From assembly GCF_001522545.3 (NCBI RefSeq), contig NC_031769.1:12445090-12509089 (forward strand): DNA of 64,000 bases, in the 5' to 3' direction. The notes under the pieces were generated by a model, which worked only from the letters and a program-made list of their open reading frames with translations, had not been told where the DNA came from and did not search any database. Origin of the DNA: Parus major. Taxonomy: Eukaryota > Chordata > Aves > Passeriformes > Paridae. Below are positions 36,730 to 47,961 of this stretch, in pieces (within the stretch, counting starts at the first letter, position 1; each line of letters starts with the position of its first letter). The position numbers and the translations under genes were made by a program.

Positions 36730-36750
36730 TCCTGCAGTTTAACTGCAGGA
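36730..36750. other. 21-bp near-perfect palindrome
   Basis: Arms TCCTGCAGTT and AACTGCAGGA flank a single central T, so all ten base pairs match. It contains two CTGCAG sites. Ten-base arms with a one-base centre are expected well under once in a window this size, so this is mildly unusual. I recognise no known operator or transposon end. Confidence 0.9.
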
Positions 36751-38020
36751 CTAATGGCTAAATTGCTCACCCCACATCCTCTATGCTGTTATTAAAAAGA
36801 AAATGCATGATCCTGGTTGCACTTTCAAAAGAAAATTTACAGATTCTGGCATGCAGGAGAAGCTTCCTTGCTGTGAATTGCTCACATGAGTGACAACACT
36901 GTTTCATAGCTCTCAGCAAAAGTACTAAAATTCAGGGAGAGGGAGCACTGGTATGTAAAACACTTTACTCATTACTGTTTCTTTGTGACTAAATTAAGAG
37001 CTCCTGCTCCCAGTCCTGTTTTAGGCATAGAGTCCAAGTATTGCATATCCTCAGCACTATAACCAGGACTTTTCTGGAAGAGCCTAGATGCAGACACTAG
37101 ACTGTGCAACACTCAGCACTTTGGTATCCATTTCTCTGGTCAGAGACTGCAAACTAAGCATTTAGAAGTGAAATGGCTCTCAGAAACATATGCTCATCCC
37201 TTGAATTTTAGTCACTTTATTGAAACCTGAAAGGATACTCAGATATAAACCTGAAGAGGTATATAAAGGCCTTATGTTCATGGATATACTTGTAACACTT
37301 GCTTGACCCTGATAAATCAATGTCCTGACTTATTTTTTGGGGGTTTGTCCAAAAATTTGATATCTTTATTTGGTAAAAGGAAAAAATAATTTTATATCAA
37401 ATAGGTATCCTTTTATTAATTAAATACCTAAAAGTAGATTTGTAGTAGTTGCATTTGCTAAATATTACAGGTTGATTCCTGATTCAAATTAAAATTATCA
37501 TGGAAGATGGTGCATCTAAATATTAGGAAAATATCTTACTTCATAATTGTAGTAGATATTTATTTAATTAATTGGGGGAAAATATAAGCCTTACCTATTT
37601 CAAATGAATTTTTATCTAATTGCTAAACATCTCATGACTGGTTTGTGTCACCACCTCTAGAAAATTCATTCCAAACTTATGAAAATAGAAGTGAAGATTT
37701 GAAATTCTAGACTACTGAATTTTGGAAAATTTTAAGCACACTGGGTTCTGAAGGCAGTTTTTCCTACAGGAAAAGCAAAATCAAGGCAGAGATGAAAACA
37801 AGACTGTGCATGGACATTGCTAATGGTCTGTGCCTTTGACTCAGCATTTTCTGAAATTAGTTTAGCTTTTATTTGCCAACTTCTTTTTTTTTTCTCTGTA
37901 TATTTAAGTGGTATATTTTTCCTCTCAGCTACTAAAGTCTTCCAGAATTATCTAATACCTGACTTTTATAAAATGTTTTCTGTGAGGCTGCTAATAGCTG
38001 TCTACATGGAAACCCTACTC
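36751..38020. other. noncoding stretch, nothing recognised
   Basis: AT-rich DNA. An imperfect inverted repeat TAGGTAT...ATACCTA brackets 37403-37431. No exon is recognised. Confidence 0.6.
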
Positions 38021-38400
38021 AAAAGCTGCCTGTGTCTCTGCAGACACACCACAGGCTGCAGCCCTTGGAGCACACAGCCTGTGCTGGTTTGACAAAGCAG
38101 GCACACTCAGGTGTAGCTGTTTTCCATCACTCCAGGGTAGCCCATGTCCCACATCCTCCAAGTCCGTGTGCTCACAGGACCCTGCAGGCTCTGCTGTGGT
38201 TACTGGTGGATGTGGGGTTCAAACTGCAGCTCTGCTGCTCTTCCCCAACACACTGAACAAAACCAAACCTCCCTGTGCAGTCACTTCCTAACCTGCTAAA
38301 ATGAGCTGGCTTAGCCTAACCACGTTTATAAGCGGTGGTGCCATTTACAGAACTTTTACATCTACATTTACCATTTACAGCTCTTTACAGAGCAAACACC
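38021..38400. other. GC-richer pocket with a partial 30-bp duplication
   Basis: The interval 38030-38260 is GC-richer, with CAGCC and CACAGG words and two overlapping plus-strand frames that I do not recognise. CCATTTACAG recurs exactly at 38341-38350 and 38371-38380, suggesting a decayed 30-base tandem duplication. No transposon family is identified. Confidence 0.5.
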
Positions 38401-39454
38401 TGTCAGAGCAGGAGCAACAGGATAACTGGGTATGAGGATGGTGAAGCTCTGGAGACAGAGTGAGCTGTGATTGGAACAGCATGTTGGACTGCAGCTGGAG
38501 GCATCTGCAAGCACACAGCTCAGTAGCAGTACATCTTTATGGAAATATTTAAAACAACTCAGTTTCAAAATAACCACAATGACCTGTCATTCCTCCTGGG
38601 GACTTCTGTGCAATTTAACTGTAGCTACAGGGGACTGGCACTGCCTAGGGATTGCTGGTCAGTGGTAATACCTGTTTGTTTGTGGTGGTGATTCAGCCTG
38701 ATGTTGTGGACATGCCAAATAGAGCTAATCCCATAAATATGGAAGGAGAATATTTGGAAAATTGGTTTAAAATTGAGTAACAGTTTTCTGCAAGGAGTGT
38801 GTAAACAGAAAATCTGAGCTATGGAGTATGAGAAAAGGCAATCTGGTGAAACTTTATTAATAGCAGAGTATAGTCTCATTTGACAGAGATATGTGAGAGA
38901 TGGGAGAAAACATGGCAGACTGAAGAGGAAAAGAAAGGGAAGCAGGTGATAAAAAATCCCACAAAAAGACTGCTGATAGAGAGGCTACCATATCCAATTC
39001 CACCCCACAATGGCTCTCAGCCCCACAAACTTCTGACTGAAATTACTGACCACACTGTCATGACCACACTATCCTATCTCAGTCAAAATGAATAAAATCA
39101 GCCCAAAGAATGATTTTGAAGCAGTAGATTTTAACCACTGTCTTCTGCTTTTTTTACATATCTTGGTTGAAGGTGGTTAAGTCTACCTAATTTCCTGCAT
39201 CTAAATTTCAGCTCTTTGGGGAACACAGAGAATTTACATAAACAAGCAAAGACTCAGTTTCTGTCCAATGCATCATTTTCACTGACATCATAAAGCAGTG
39301 AAAGAACAGCAGCAAGAAACTGCAAGCATAAGAACTATTAAGTCAGCAGAAATCACTGCAGAAAGGGACTATGGCTGCTGCTTACAAACACATCAGAGGG
39401 TAAAACTGCAGGAAGGGAGGCCAGGTCTCTACAAGTGCTGGCAGACCCCAACTG
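38401..39454. other. noncoding stretch, nothing recognised
   Basis: Short unrecognised frames only. No repeat or RNA gene is seen. Confidence 0.6.
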
Positions 39455-39499
39455 GTGGTTGTGCTGGGATGGGACCAGTGGTTGTGCTGGGATGGGACC
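39455..39499. repeat. 23-bp tandem duplication
   Basis: A 23-base unit beginning GTGGTTGTGCTGGG is present twice head to tail (39455-39477 and 39478-39499), identical over the 22 bases of the second copy. Exact identity suggests a recent slippage event and possible copy-number variation. Confidence 0.9.
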
Positions 39500-40156
39500 T
39501 TGCCTGTGACAAATGACACCCATCCTTCATCCTAGCACGTTAGCACTAGTGTACTTCCAGCAATCAGTGTGCACTGTGCACCAAACACAGCACTAGGGAG
39601 GCCAAAATGTGCTTGCTGCAGTAGGGTGTGTGGACAGGACTAATCAGTGAAGGGTGATGCTCCTCAGTGAGAGGAATTACCAGATAAAAAGCAGAAAAAT
39701 GCAGCCTGTTCACTAGAGAATGTAAAATTAGGTACTTAGGTTCATTGAGTCTAACTATATAGACATTGAAAGGATAATAAAACTTTAGCTAATGAGTGCT
39801 AGTAACCTCTAAACGTGACTTAATAGCTTTAGTTTAATGATATGGCGATATATACAATGACAGAGTTAAAGCCCCAGATATTTTAGGTGACTGGACTCCA
39901 TCACAGAACCAGTGATTTAGGTGCCAAAATTCCTTAGAGAAAGGGCTAGAACCTCAAAACAGCACCCAGCTCAGTGAGGAGCAGCCTGGAGCTGCAGAGC
40001 CCACCACCCCCTTCTAAACTTAATATTTTTTTTCTTTGAAGGAACACCGTGAGTTTTTCAGAATTGTAAAGGAAGAAAAAAAAAATCTCAAAGGTTTCTG
40101 ATTACTATCTTCACATAAGAGGTGGGGTTCACTTTCTTTACAGCAACGGATTAGAG
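39500..40156. other. noncoding stretch, nothing recognised
   Basis: No feature that I can support apart from short A runs near 40077. Confidence 0.6.
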
Positions 40157-40172
40157 CACACACACACACACA
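40157..40172. repeat. (CA)8 microsatellite
   Basis: Eight perfect CA units. This is short and only weakly likely to be polymorphic. Confidence 0.9.
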
Positions 40173-40538
40173 GTAGAAGAATGCCAGAACCCTAAGGCAG
40201 TGGAAGTAGATGGAAAAGCTTTTCTTCAAAAATGGGATTTTATTTTTTTTAATAGTGCATGTAAGAATGTAAGAAGATACTAAATATCTGATTGCTAAGT
40301 GATTGGTTCTGGTGGAGACAAACTAGTGAGAAAGTGCAATTCAGGCAGTCAGAGGTGAATGACATGGCTCTGCAATATATTACATGGCTCTCATCACTTC
40401 ATGTGATATATGTGTGAACAATTAAAAACTTGAACCTGCCATGTTTAGGTTAGAAACAGGGAATTTGATTCCTGATACATATATCGAAAAGCAGATATTT
40501 TATCAGTCACACTAAATATTATTGGTATAGGGTCTATG
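40173..40538. other. noncoding stretch, nothing recognised
   Basis: ACATGGCTCT is duplicated at 40362 and 40382 (period 20). Nothing else is seen. Confidence 0.55.
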
Positions 40539-40578
40539 AAAAAAACAAACAAACAAACAAACAAACAAAAAAAAAAAA
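40539..40578. repeat. (AAAC)n and poly-A tract
   Basis: About six AAAC units followed by a run of 12 A residues. It could be an expanded retroposon tail, although I recognise no SINE or LINE body upstream. Length variation is likely. Confidence 0.9.
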
Positions 40579-41865
40579 GACATGTAGTTCCCAAAAGTGA
40601 AAGGCAAGGAGGTTCAAGTCAGCTGTTTCATTTCCTCTCCACAATTGTAGTTGAGAACACAGTTAACTCAGTCAAGAATCTTCTTTATTTTTCTCCTTTT
40701 TATTTTGACAGGGGCTTTCACTCCCCCCACTGAAGGAAACTAAACTCAGAGAACTTTACAGACATTCCTATTGACTCTGTGAATAATCTTGACTCTATGG
40801 ATTATCCTCAAGCATCTGTGGAGAACAAAAAAGATTTCCCCAAACATAAGAAAGAGAATACTGATGCAGCCTGGGGCAGGGTTTTTTTTTCCTCAGCTCT
40901 CAAGTGATTTTTAAGAGCCAGTCGGTCTGGAAAACGATGGATTTGTTTGTAGGAAAGGTAAACACTGCCAAAATCAACAAGTTCCTTCCTTAGGGGCCTG
41001 TAAAGCAAATTGGTCCACAGATTAAGACAGTTCAGTTAAGTCATGTTGGGGCTGACATGAAACCTTCAGGCTCCTTCACTTTTACCCCAGAAAATACAAA
41101 GAGAAGTGATAAGATTCTTATGAAGGAATTATAGTAGGGTCAGAGAAATGAAATGAATTTAAATTGATCTCCTCTGCAAATTTCCTGGCACAGGATTTGA
41201 GGGGCTTAACTGAGAGGGTTGGTAGGGTTACCAGTAGTCTGCTTTGCATAAGTTTGAGTCAATTAGGCACTGTCTTGACTCTCTAGATTGGTATCGGTGA
41301 CGGATTTAACACTGATTAGAGCTGTGTAAAATGATCTCATATGTTGTCACCTGCCAAAGAAATGGCAGTGGGTGAAGGTCTAACCCTATTCACAAGTCAT
41401 TTTTCCAACCCAAGCCAGGAAATGTGCTAAACAAGCAGAGCCACCATGTATTACAGACGTGTACTTCATTTTCATGAATGCACAGGATGTGTGTCAGAGA
41501 CATAGTGAAATGGGAAAAATCTTTCAATCTGCTTTGCAATTTCCCAGCATTTTTTATTTCAAAGACATGAAAGAATTAATACAAACTCATTTTTAATCCT
41601 GATAAGACACCAAAACATTCATCATTCTCTTTTCAAAAATCAAGATAAAGAAGGAAATAGAAACTCAATTCTCATGTCAATTCTGGTGCCATAAATCACA
41701 AGAAAATTTTATCAGGAAGGTGTAATAGGAAGACAAAGCAAATTTTTCAGATTCTTCTACTAAACAAAGGTGCCTAAAACTTTAGCAAGCACTTCTGAAT
41801 ACTTTGGCTGGCTGTAGCTGACATGGCCAGGTCATGCATAGTTCAGTTGGACTTTATTGGCATGA
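40579..41865. other. noncoding stretch, nothing recognised
   Basis: No exon or repeat family is recognised. Confidence 0.6.
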
Positions 41866-41970
41866 CAACATCTTCACACACAGCTACAGGAAATCAGCAG
41901 TGCAGCTGGGAGGGAACACAGGTCTCCTGACTAGCAATTCTGTTTATTAATGACAATACTCTGCTTCCTA
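41866..41970 (-). mobile_element. MIR/tRNA-type SINE remnant, minus strand
   Basis: On the minus strand this reads CTAGTCAGGAGACCTGTGTTC, then CCTCCCAGCTGCACTGCTGA, then GTAGCTGTGTG. That is the order and spacing of the MIR SINE tRNA-related region and core (AGTCAGGAGACCTGGGTTC, TCCCAGCTCTGCCACT, TAGCTGTGTGACC). The copy is diverged and lacks a clear 3' tail. MIR-type SINEs are ancient in amniotes, so a copy this readable is worth checking for constraint. Confidence 0.6.
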
Positions 41971-42349
41971 GTCCCGTACATCCTCACAGCATTTTTCAGC
42001 CATTAACTAATGCATCAGTGAGATTTGTTTGAGATGGAGATGCAGCAAGCAAGCTCAAAATGAGGAGCATGTAGGGCCAGCATTTCAGTGGGAAAAGGTT
42101 AACTCACTCTAATTAAATCCCACAGAGCCTCTCTGTTCAAAAACCACCACATTTTAAAATAAATGAGAGTTAACATCTCATTAACAGGGAGGTTAGTTAC
42201 TATAACTCTGCTATATATAAAAAAATTTAATGCTTATTTCTACTGGCAAACATTGTAGAGGAATATTATATTCAAAAGTCTTTGTCAAAAGGGCTAAAGA
42301 ACAGCTAATCACTGCAGTTACACTCTCATTCTGACCTAAATTAACACAG
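41971..42349. other. noncoding stretch, nothing recognised
   Basis: AT-rich DNA leading into a GC-rich pocket. No exon is recognised. Confidence 0.6.
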
Positions 42350-42780
42350 CTCTGCAGACTTTTCCTGCACAGCTGTTCCATACACGAGACTCTGTGCTGT
42401 CTAACACGAGCCACGGGAGCACACGTGTGCATCAGCCACACGGCAGAGCCTCTGTCTCAGGACAGAGCTGCTGCACCTGCTGTCACCAAGAGGGAAATAT
42501 CAAGCCTGGTGGCAGTGATGGTGATGTCCCTTGCTGTGCAGAGCTCCTGTGGACCCAGCTGTCTGCCCTACTCCAGGACTGCGGGCACACATGCTGAGCA
42601 TCACCAGGGATAAGTGCCACAGAACTCCTCAGCTCCATGAGACACAGGCACCACACAGCCTGAGCCTTGCTCACAAGTGGTGCCAAGTGTGGAGCTGGCA
42701 TGTAGCTCTGATCTCTGCCTTTTACTGAACACAGACTTCTTTGTCCTGGTCCTATCATCATACAGCCTCTCCTGACTGTG
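42350..42780. other. GC-rich pocket with CpG cluster and CACGTG palindrome
   Basis: CpG is locally enriched around 42383-42445 (ACACGAG twice, CCACGGGAG, ACACGTGTG, ACACGGC). It includes GCACACGTGTGC (42419-42430), a perfect 12-base palindrome centred on an E-box CACGTG. Short frames are open on both strands, which points to base composition rather than coding. This could be an old CpG-decaying repeat or a regulatory element; neither can be shown from sequence alone. Confidence 0.45.
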
Positions 42781-43157
42781 TTTTCTAATTATTGCCACAG
42801 AGAAAAAAAGGTTTTCACATGCTTAGAATGTGTGCAGACACTAAAACTTTGCCTGCTCTTAGAAAGATATTTGATTTATATTAATGAAGTGCTATTTTGG
42901 AAGTGAGTGGCTGACTAAGAAATTTTAATCAGTTAAAGAGAGACACAAGGAAATATACACCTCATTTATGACTCATAGTCAAGAAAGAGGAAGAACTTAT
43001 GCCAGCTAGAGGAAAATAACAAACAAATGGCATGTGTGTTGTTAGCAATTCACAGATATAATCCACAGCTTTACTCATTGAAGTGCAAATTTAGCATGTC
43101 ACTCCTGGTTATATGACAGAGGGGCTTGTTTCCAACACAGTCATGGGTTAATAACTT
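42781..43157. other. noncoding stretch, nothing recognised
   Basis: No feature that I can support. Confidence 0.6.
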
Positions 43158-43209
43158 AAATTAGTTTGTAACAATTGAAAAGAAAATTAGTTTGTAACAA
43201 TTGAAAAGA
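43158..43209. repeat. perfect 26-bp tandem duplication
   Basis: A 26-base unit (beginning AAATTAGTTTGTAAC) is present twice with no mismatch, at 43158-43183 and 43184-43209. This is recent by appearance and possibly variable in copy number. Confidence 0.95.
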
Positions 43210-43397
43210 AGCAACAGTCATCATTGCTGTCCTTATGGCCACAGGGTGGTAACAGAATTCAAGGAATTGTAGAGAAAAATACACAAAATGTCAAAACATA
43301 AGCTTAGATGAAAAAAAGGCTGAAGTGTAAGCCCAACCCAGAGAATGGAAAAGTACTGGATAAAACACTGGAAAATATACTGCAGGGAACAATCCCA

Positions 43398-43468
43398 CTT
43401 TGGCAGTGGGATAGACTAAATGACCTAATACAACTTTTCCGTCTCTAATTTATACGATTCTATGATTC
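43398..43468 (+). mobile_element. CR1 LINE 3' tip, plus strand
   Basis: TGGCAGTGGGATAGACTAAA, TGACCTAATACAACTTTTCC and a terminal ACGATTCTATGATTC match the avian CR1 3' end (GGACTAGATGACCT, CCTTCCAAC, then ATTCTATG repeats). It is about 70 bp long and clearly older and more diverged than the copy near 59 kb. Confidence 0.8.
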
Positions 43469-43795
43469 AACAAAAACAAACTGTGAAATTAAAAACTGAA
43501 GTAAGTCTATAACCTGACTACCACATTTTATAAATGTATATATACAAGATTCTATAAGTATTTAAAATAGTGACTGTCTTGGCGCTGGTACTACAGGAGA
43601 TATATGCAGACTGTCAGATTTCCTCTTAAAACATTCATCTGGCTGCCAGGCTGAGCAGATGCCAGCAGCCTCAGAGATAGACCTAAGAATAACCCTTAAG
43701 ATACTCTGGAAAGTAACAACCACTAAAACTGAAAAAGTCAATTATGGTGACTGCTACGAGCTAAAACTCTGTTTGCATTGTGACAATCTAAGCAA
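43469..43795. other. noncoding stretch, nothing recognised
   Basis: No feature that I can support. Confidence 0.6.
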
Positions 43796-43895
43796 AGAAC
43801 AAAAAAACCAAAAAAATACCCACAAAAAAACAAAACCAAAAAAAAAGAATTAAAAACAAACAAACAAAAAATTTAATAAATAAAGAAATAAACCA
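43796..43895. repeat. A-rich low-complexity tract
   Basis: About 100 bases of A runs broken by C, T or G, grading from ACCAAAA to CAAA to AATAAA words. The Phe/Leu-rich minus-strand frame here is an artefact of the poly-T complement. Confidence 0.9.
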
Positions 43896-46780
43896 AAAGA
43901 GGAACAGAAGGAAAGCTGGGCCCTCAGCATTATCAGTTGTGTTGGAGAATGGATATTCCATAGGATAGGCACTTACTTTTCTTTTACAGGTTTTGATTTT
44001 TCTTTGTGGGAACACTTACATATAAGTTCAACAACTGAATTGATAATTAATAAATAGATTGATTGGAAGATTTAGCATTAAATTTGCCTCCTTACTGGAT
44101 ACATGCACATGATAAAAAATTTAATAAAATATGTAATACCTCCAAGTCCCTTCCTACCTTTTTTTTTTCTTATAATCATCTTCTTTTAAAGGAAATCACT
44201 ACTCTTAAGTGACTGCAAAGAGAGACATATATATTTAGGTTCTCTTGGCTTAGTTTAAAAGTATGCCAAATGAGAATATGTACTAACAAAGACTGTCCTG
44301 TTTTCTGAGAAGGAAATACTGACTTTCAAATGTGCTTCCCCATGCAGATAATCCTGTGACCACAGAGGTTCCTGCAGTTGTAAATAATTTGAGACCACCT
44401 GGACATGTCTAATGTAGATAGCCTGGGGAAATAAGTCATTCAAAAGAAAAACGAAGTCCTCTTATTTGAGTCCCTGGGTAGAGATCTGTAGCTCTAAGGC
44501 TAATCAATTAGCTCCCAGCAGAAGAATGGGTGGCTCTGTTCTGGAGTACCAGCTTCAGTGCCTTTCTAAACAGTGGAAGAGCCCTGTCATCCTGTTTTAA
44601 ATAAGGAACAATCTTCACCACTGAGGAGAACTAGTATATGATTTAAACAAATAGTTTATTAAAGGAGCAATTGTGAAAGAAAAGATTCATGCCTTTTTTT
44701 TAAGGAGTATTTGTGGCATCTGAGAAAAAATAGCTACTGTGAATTGCTTTTCCACAACAGTGAGCTTCCAATTATTAAAGAATGGGGTTTTTTTCCTCAA
44801 AGGGAAAAAGAACACGAGTAGTGTTGAAAAAAAGCAAATGCTGGACAGACCATAATCAAGATGATTGCCACTGGAGTTGAATCAAACAAATCTACTTGGG
44901 AAGGTGACACAGAAGTTTCCTAATGGTAAAATAGAAATAGTAGATGCATAAAACCACATGCTCCTTCAGTTGCTTTTAAACCCTTTTAAAATTGCCTTAT
45001 TCATTAGTGTCCCACTTTTTACATCTGCTTCCACCCTTATTCTAAAGCAGATGTTAAAACAGCCAGGAAATCCTTACAGAATCTCACAAGTCATGACTTA
45101 AGGATATTTTAAACCAACTCTGATATATTTAGGAGCCAATACTACTGCTTTTCAGTGAAGTTTGGGCTCCTGGGACAAGATTCACAAGAGAATTTTATTC
45201 AGAAGCTCAGAGTTCCTACTGCACTGTCCCAGCTGGTAGTGACCATGGATGCCACAGCTCTCAGTAGCAAAGGAAACACAGAAGCATTGGCTGGACCAGA
45301 CCTGTAGAATCCCCAAGGAGCTTGATGCTAAAGATGGAAATGTCACACCTTGCTCCCTCATTACAATCAGCTTAGTTTGTCTCTCTTCAGCTGCTGCATT
45401 TGTTTGGCCACTATAACTGTATTTGGCTGCAGATATGTCAAAGCTGCATGTTAGACCCAGGTTTACAAGTTACAGACCTAACATAGCTGCTTGACTTTTG
45501 CAATTCTTTGTACAATTCACGGAACAGTGCATAGCACGAACACCCCATCCAGTAAATGGATGACATTTAGAAGAAAATAGAAGAGAAATGCTCCACCAGG
45601 CTGAGCCAGAGGATATTTTGTGAGTTGAGCTTCAACAAGCTGATCAAAACTCCTGGCTCCAGTTGTGTTTCACAGCCACGAACTTTGTAGAGCCAGGAAC
45701 AGAAGCCTTCCACAGAAAAATGGAAGGAAGGAAGGGAAATGAAGAAGCCAGAAAACTCCCTTATAGTGTTATGACTGGGATATTTATTTCAAAGATCCAC
45801 ATTCATATTCCTCTTTGGGTAATTGAATCTGAGCCTAAGCTTCTCTATGCATATGGTTTTGGGTATCTGGGGACAATGTTTCTCAATTCCTCAGATCTTT
45901 CCCTTTCCATTAATTAAGCAGTCTGCTCTTTAGGGTAGAGAGAGGAAAGCAAGAAATTAAATAAAGGAAAAGGCTGAAGGAAAAAAAACACACCCTAACT
46001 TGCCAAACAGAACATTTCCCAGAGAAGTAGGACACCTGGAGCTGAAACAAAGTTGGATGAACCCCATTTTCCGGGCTACATTTTCTAACCAGGCCATTCT
46101 CCTGCAGCTGAGAGATGCTAAGGAATATGTAGGAAATTTGAGTCTGGACCAAGTCCATCTACCCAGCAGGAAAAACGAGACACATTTAAGGGTGTGCTAT
46201 GTAGACCAAAGTACTACTACTGCAAGTATTTTAAATAAATCTATACACCAACCAGAAGGAAAACCAGAGGGCATTTTGATCAAGATGCACAGACAGCTAT
46301 GATGGTACTTAATCTTTGGATTTAGAAGAAACAGACTGGTGATGTGGATCTAGACTTTAATGATAAGGGTTTAATAGGGTACTTTTGCAAAAGGAGCCTA
46401 CAAGTACCCATATTGTGTTGGGAGAAGGACATGGCTTTTTCTGGAGGTGTCTCCACTGTGCAGTGACACCTGATGAGTGCTGCACCTACAGGTGCTGTGC
46501 TGAGCAGAGTCTTGGGCTGTGAGAGTACTGCACTTCATGGGTGCCCAACTTGGGCCAACATGGCCTAAATTCTCTTCTCTGTTTACGACAGTTAACTACT
46601 ACTTTTTATGCCCATATCTATATTCATGCCCTAAGGAAGCTCTTAATTATGCTTAACAGTACAGTGTGTACACCCCCATCAAAAATATTAATGACAGTCC
46701 TTCTTTAGTCTTCCATACACATTTTCACCATAAATTGGGTCATAGGGTGCAGTACACACAGTCTGAGTAACTAGAGTAGG
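43896..46780. other. noncoding stretch, no gene seen
   Basis: No exon or repeat is recognised. Plus-strand frames at 45663-45917 and 46000-46302 (84 and 100 codons) have no recognisable similarity and are overlapped by a minus-strand frame. Confidence 0.6.
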
Positions 46781-46808
46781 AAATTTGAAAGAACAAATTT
46801 GAAAGAAC
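46781..46808. repeat. 14-bp tandem duplication
   Basis: AAATTTGAAAGAAC is repeated exactly at 46781-46794 and 46795-46808. Confidence 0.9.
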
Positions 46809-47942
46809 AAAATTCTTGCTAACAATATAAGGTGTTTCAATATCTTATTTCAAACAAAGTATGTTTTTGGGTTTTGTTACTATAATAGATAAAAACATAG
46901 TAATAATAAAACACCAACACTGATTTTCTTTTTCCCTCAGAAAATTGTAAAACTTTGAGAGTTTGGGACCACATAGAACAATGACAGATTTTTGAAAGCT
47001 TGAAATATATCATGGAATGGAATGTCAGCTTTCCTCATACTTAGAGATATATGCAATTTAGGACCCTAGCTGCAGTGAACTATCTGGTTTTATGGGGTCT
47101 GTCCAGATAGTCTGGATTCTTTGGTCTGAATCTGATTTTTATTTTTTTTTCCCATGCTCAACTTTCCTACTGTGTGTGGTCCCACAGAAATCAATACAAC
47201 TCACAGTAGTTAAACTAAAGATGAATGTGATTTTTAAGTGTGTCTCATGGCCTAGGACTGCACATTCCCATGGAAAAGCAAGTGTTATCTGGGGAGAGGG
47301 AAGGTTCTCTCTGAATTACCTTACACACCTATTATTATGTGTAAAAAATGAAAATAAAATTCTAGTGTCACATTTTGAAGCTGAAACTGTCTGGAGCCTT
47401 CCTTATATGATGCCAAGAATTATAAGTCAAAAACCTTAGAATAGTCATTGAGTGTTTCAAATTATTCCTTTATTTTCTCAAGTTGTCTGGGAAAGGATAT
47501 TTTACATGGCTCTTAATTTATTATCTTTCATAATAAGGGATGTTTTGGAGGAATATAACATTATGGAATTTTGCTGAGCATATTATTAAATATAATCATC
47601 AAGACTGTATGATTGTGTCTTTCTTTCTCCAAGATATTTGGATAACTGGCAGTTTCTTTCTTCATACATTTCAAGCTCCATTTATGTTGTTAAAAGAGCT
47701 CAACAAAATGAGTGCTATGATAGGTTACCACTGCTTTTCCTTAGTGGAGGGCAACAAGTGCTGAGTCAGAGGGACAATGCAGAAATTCTAATGGTCCAGG
47801 ACATTATATTCATCTCAAATGAGACAGAAATTCCACATTTTAAAGAATGATTAGTATCAAGAGTACTGTTCCTTTTAATTACTGTTTGGGTTTTACATAG
47901 CACCAATTTAAAACAGTCATTCATTTTCATTTACCACGGGCT
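46809..47942. other. noncoding stretch, nothing recognised
   Basis: AT-rich DNA. A 115-codon plus-strand frame (47092-47439) is unrecognised. Confidence 0.6.
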
Positions 47943-47961
47943 GGGGGGTGGGAGGGGAGGG
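47943..47961 (+). other. G-quadruplex motif with one-base loops
   Basis: GGGGGGTGGGAGGGGAGGG fits the G3+N1-7 quadruplex pattern, with all three loops a single base (T, A, A). That is the class known to form the most stable parallel quadruplexes. It stands alone in AT-rich DNA. I saw no other four-tract motif on either strand. Confidence 0.9.
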
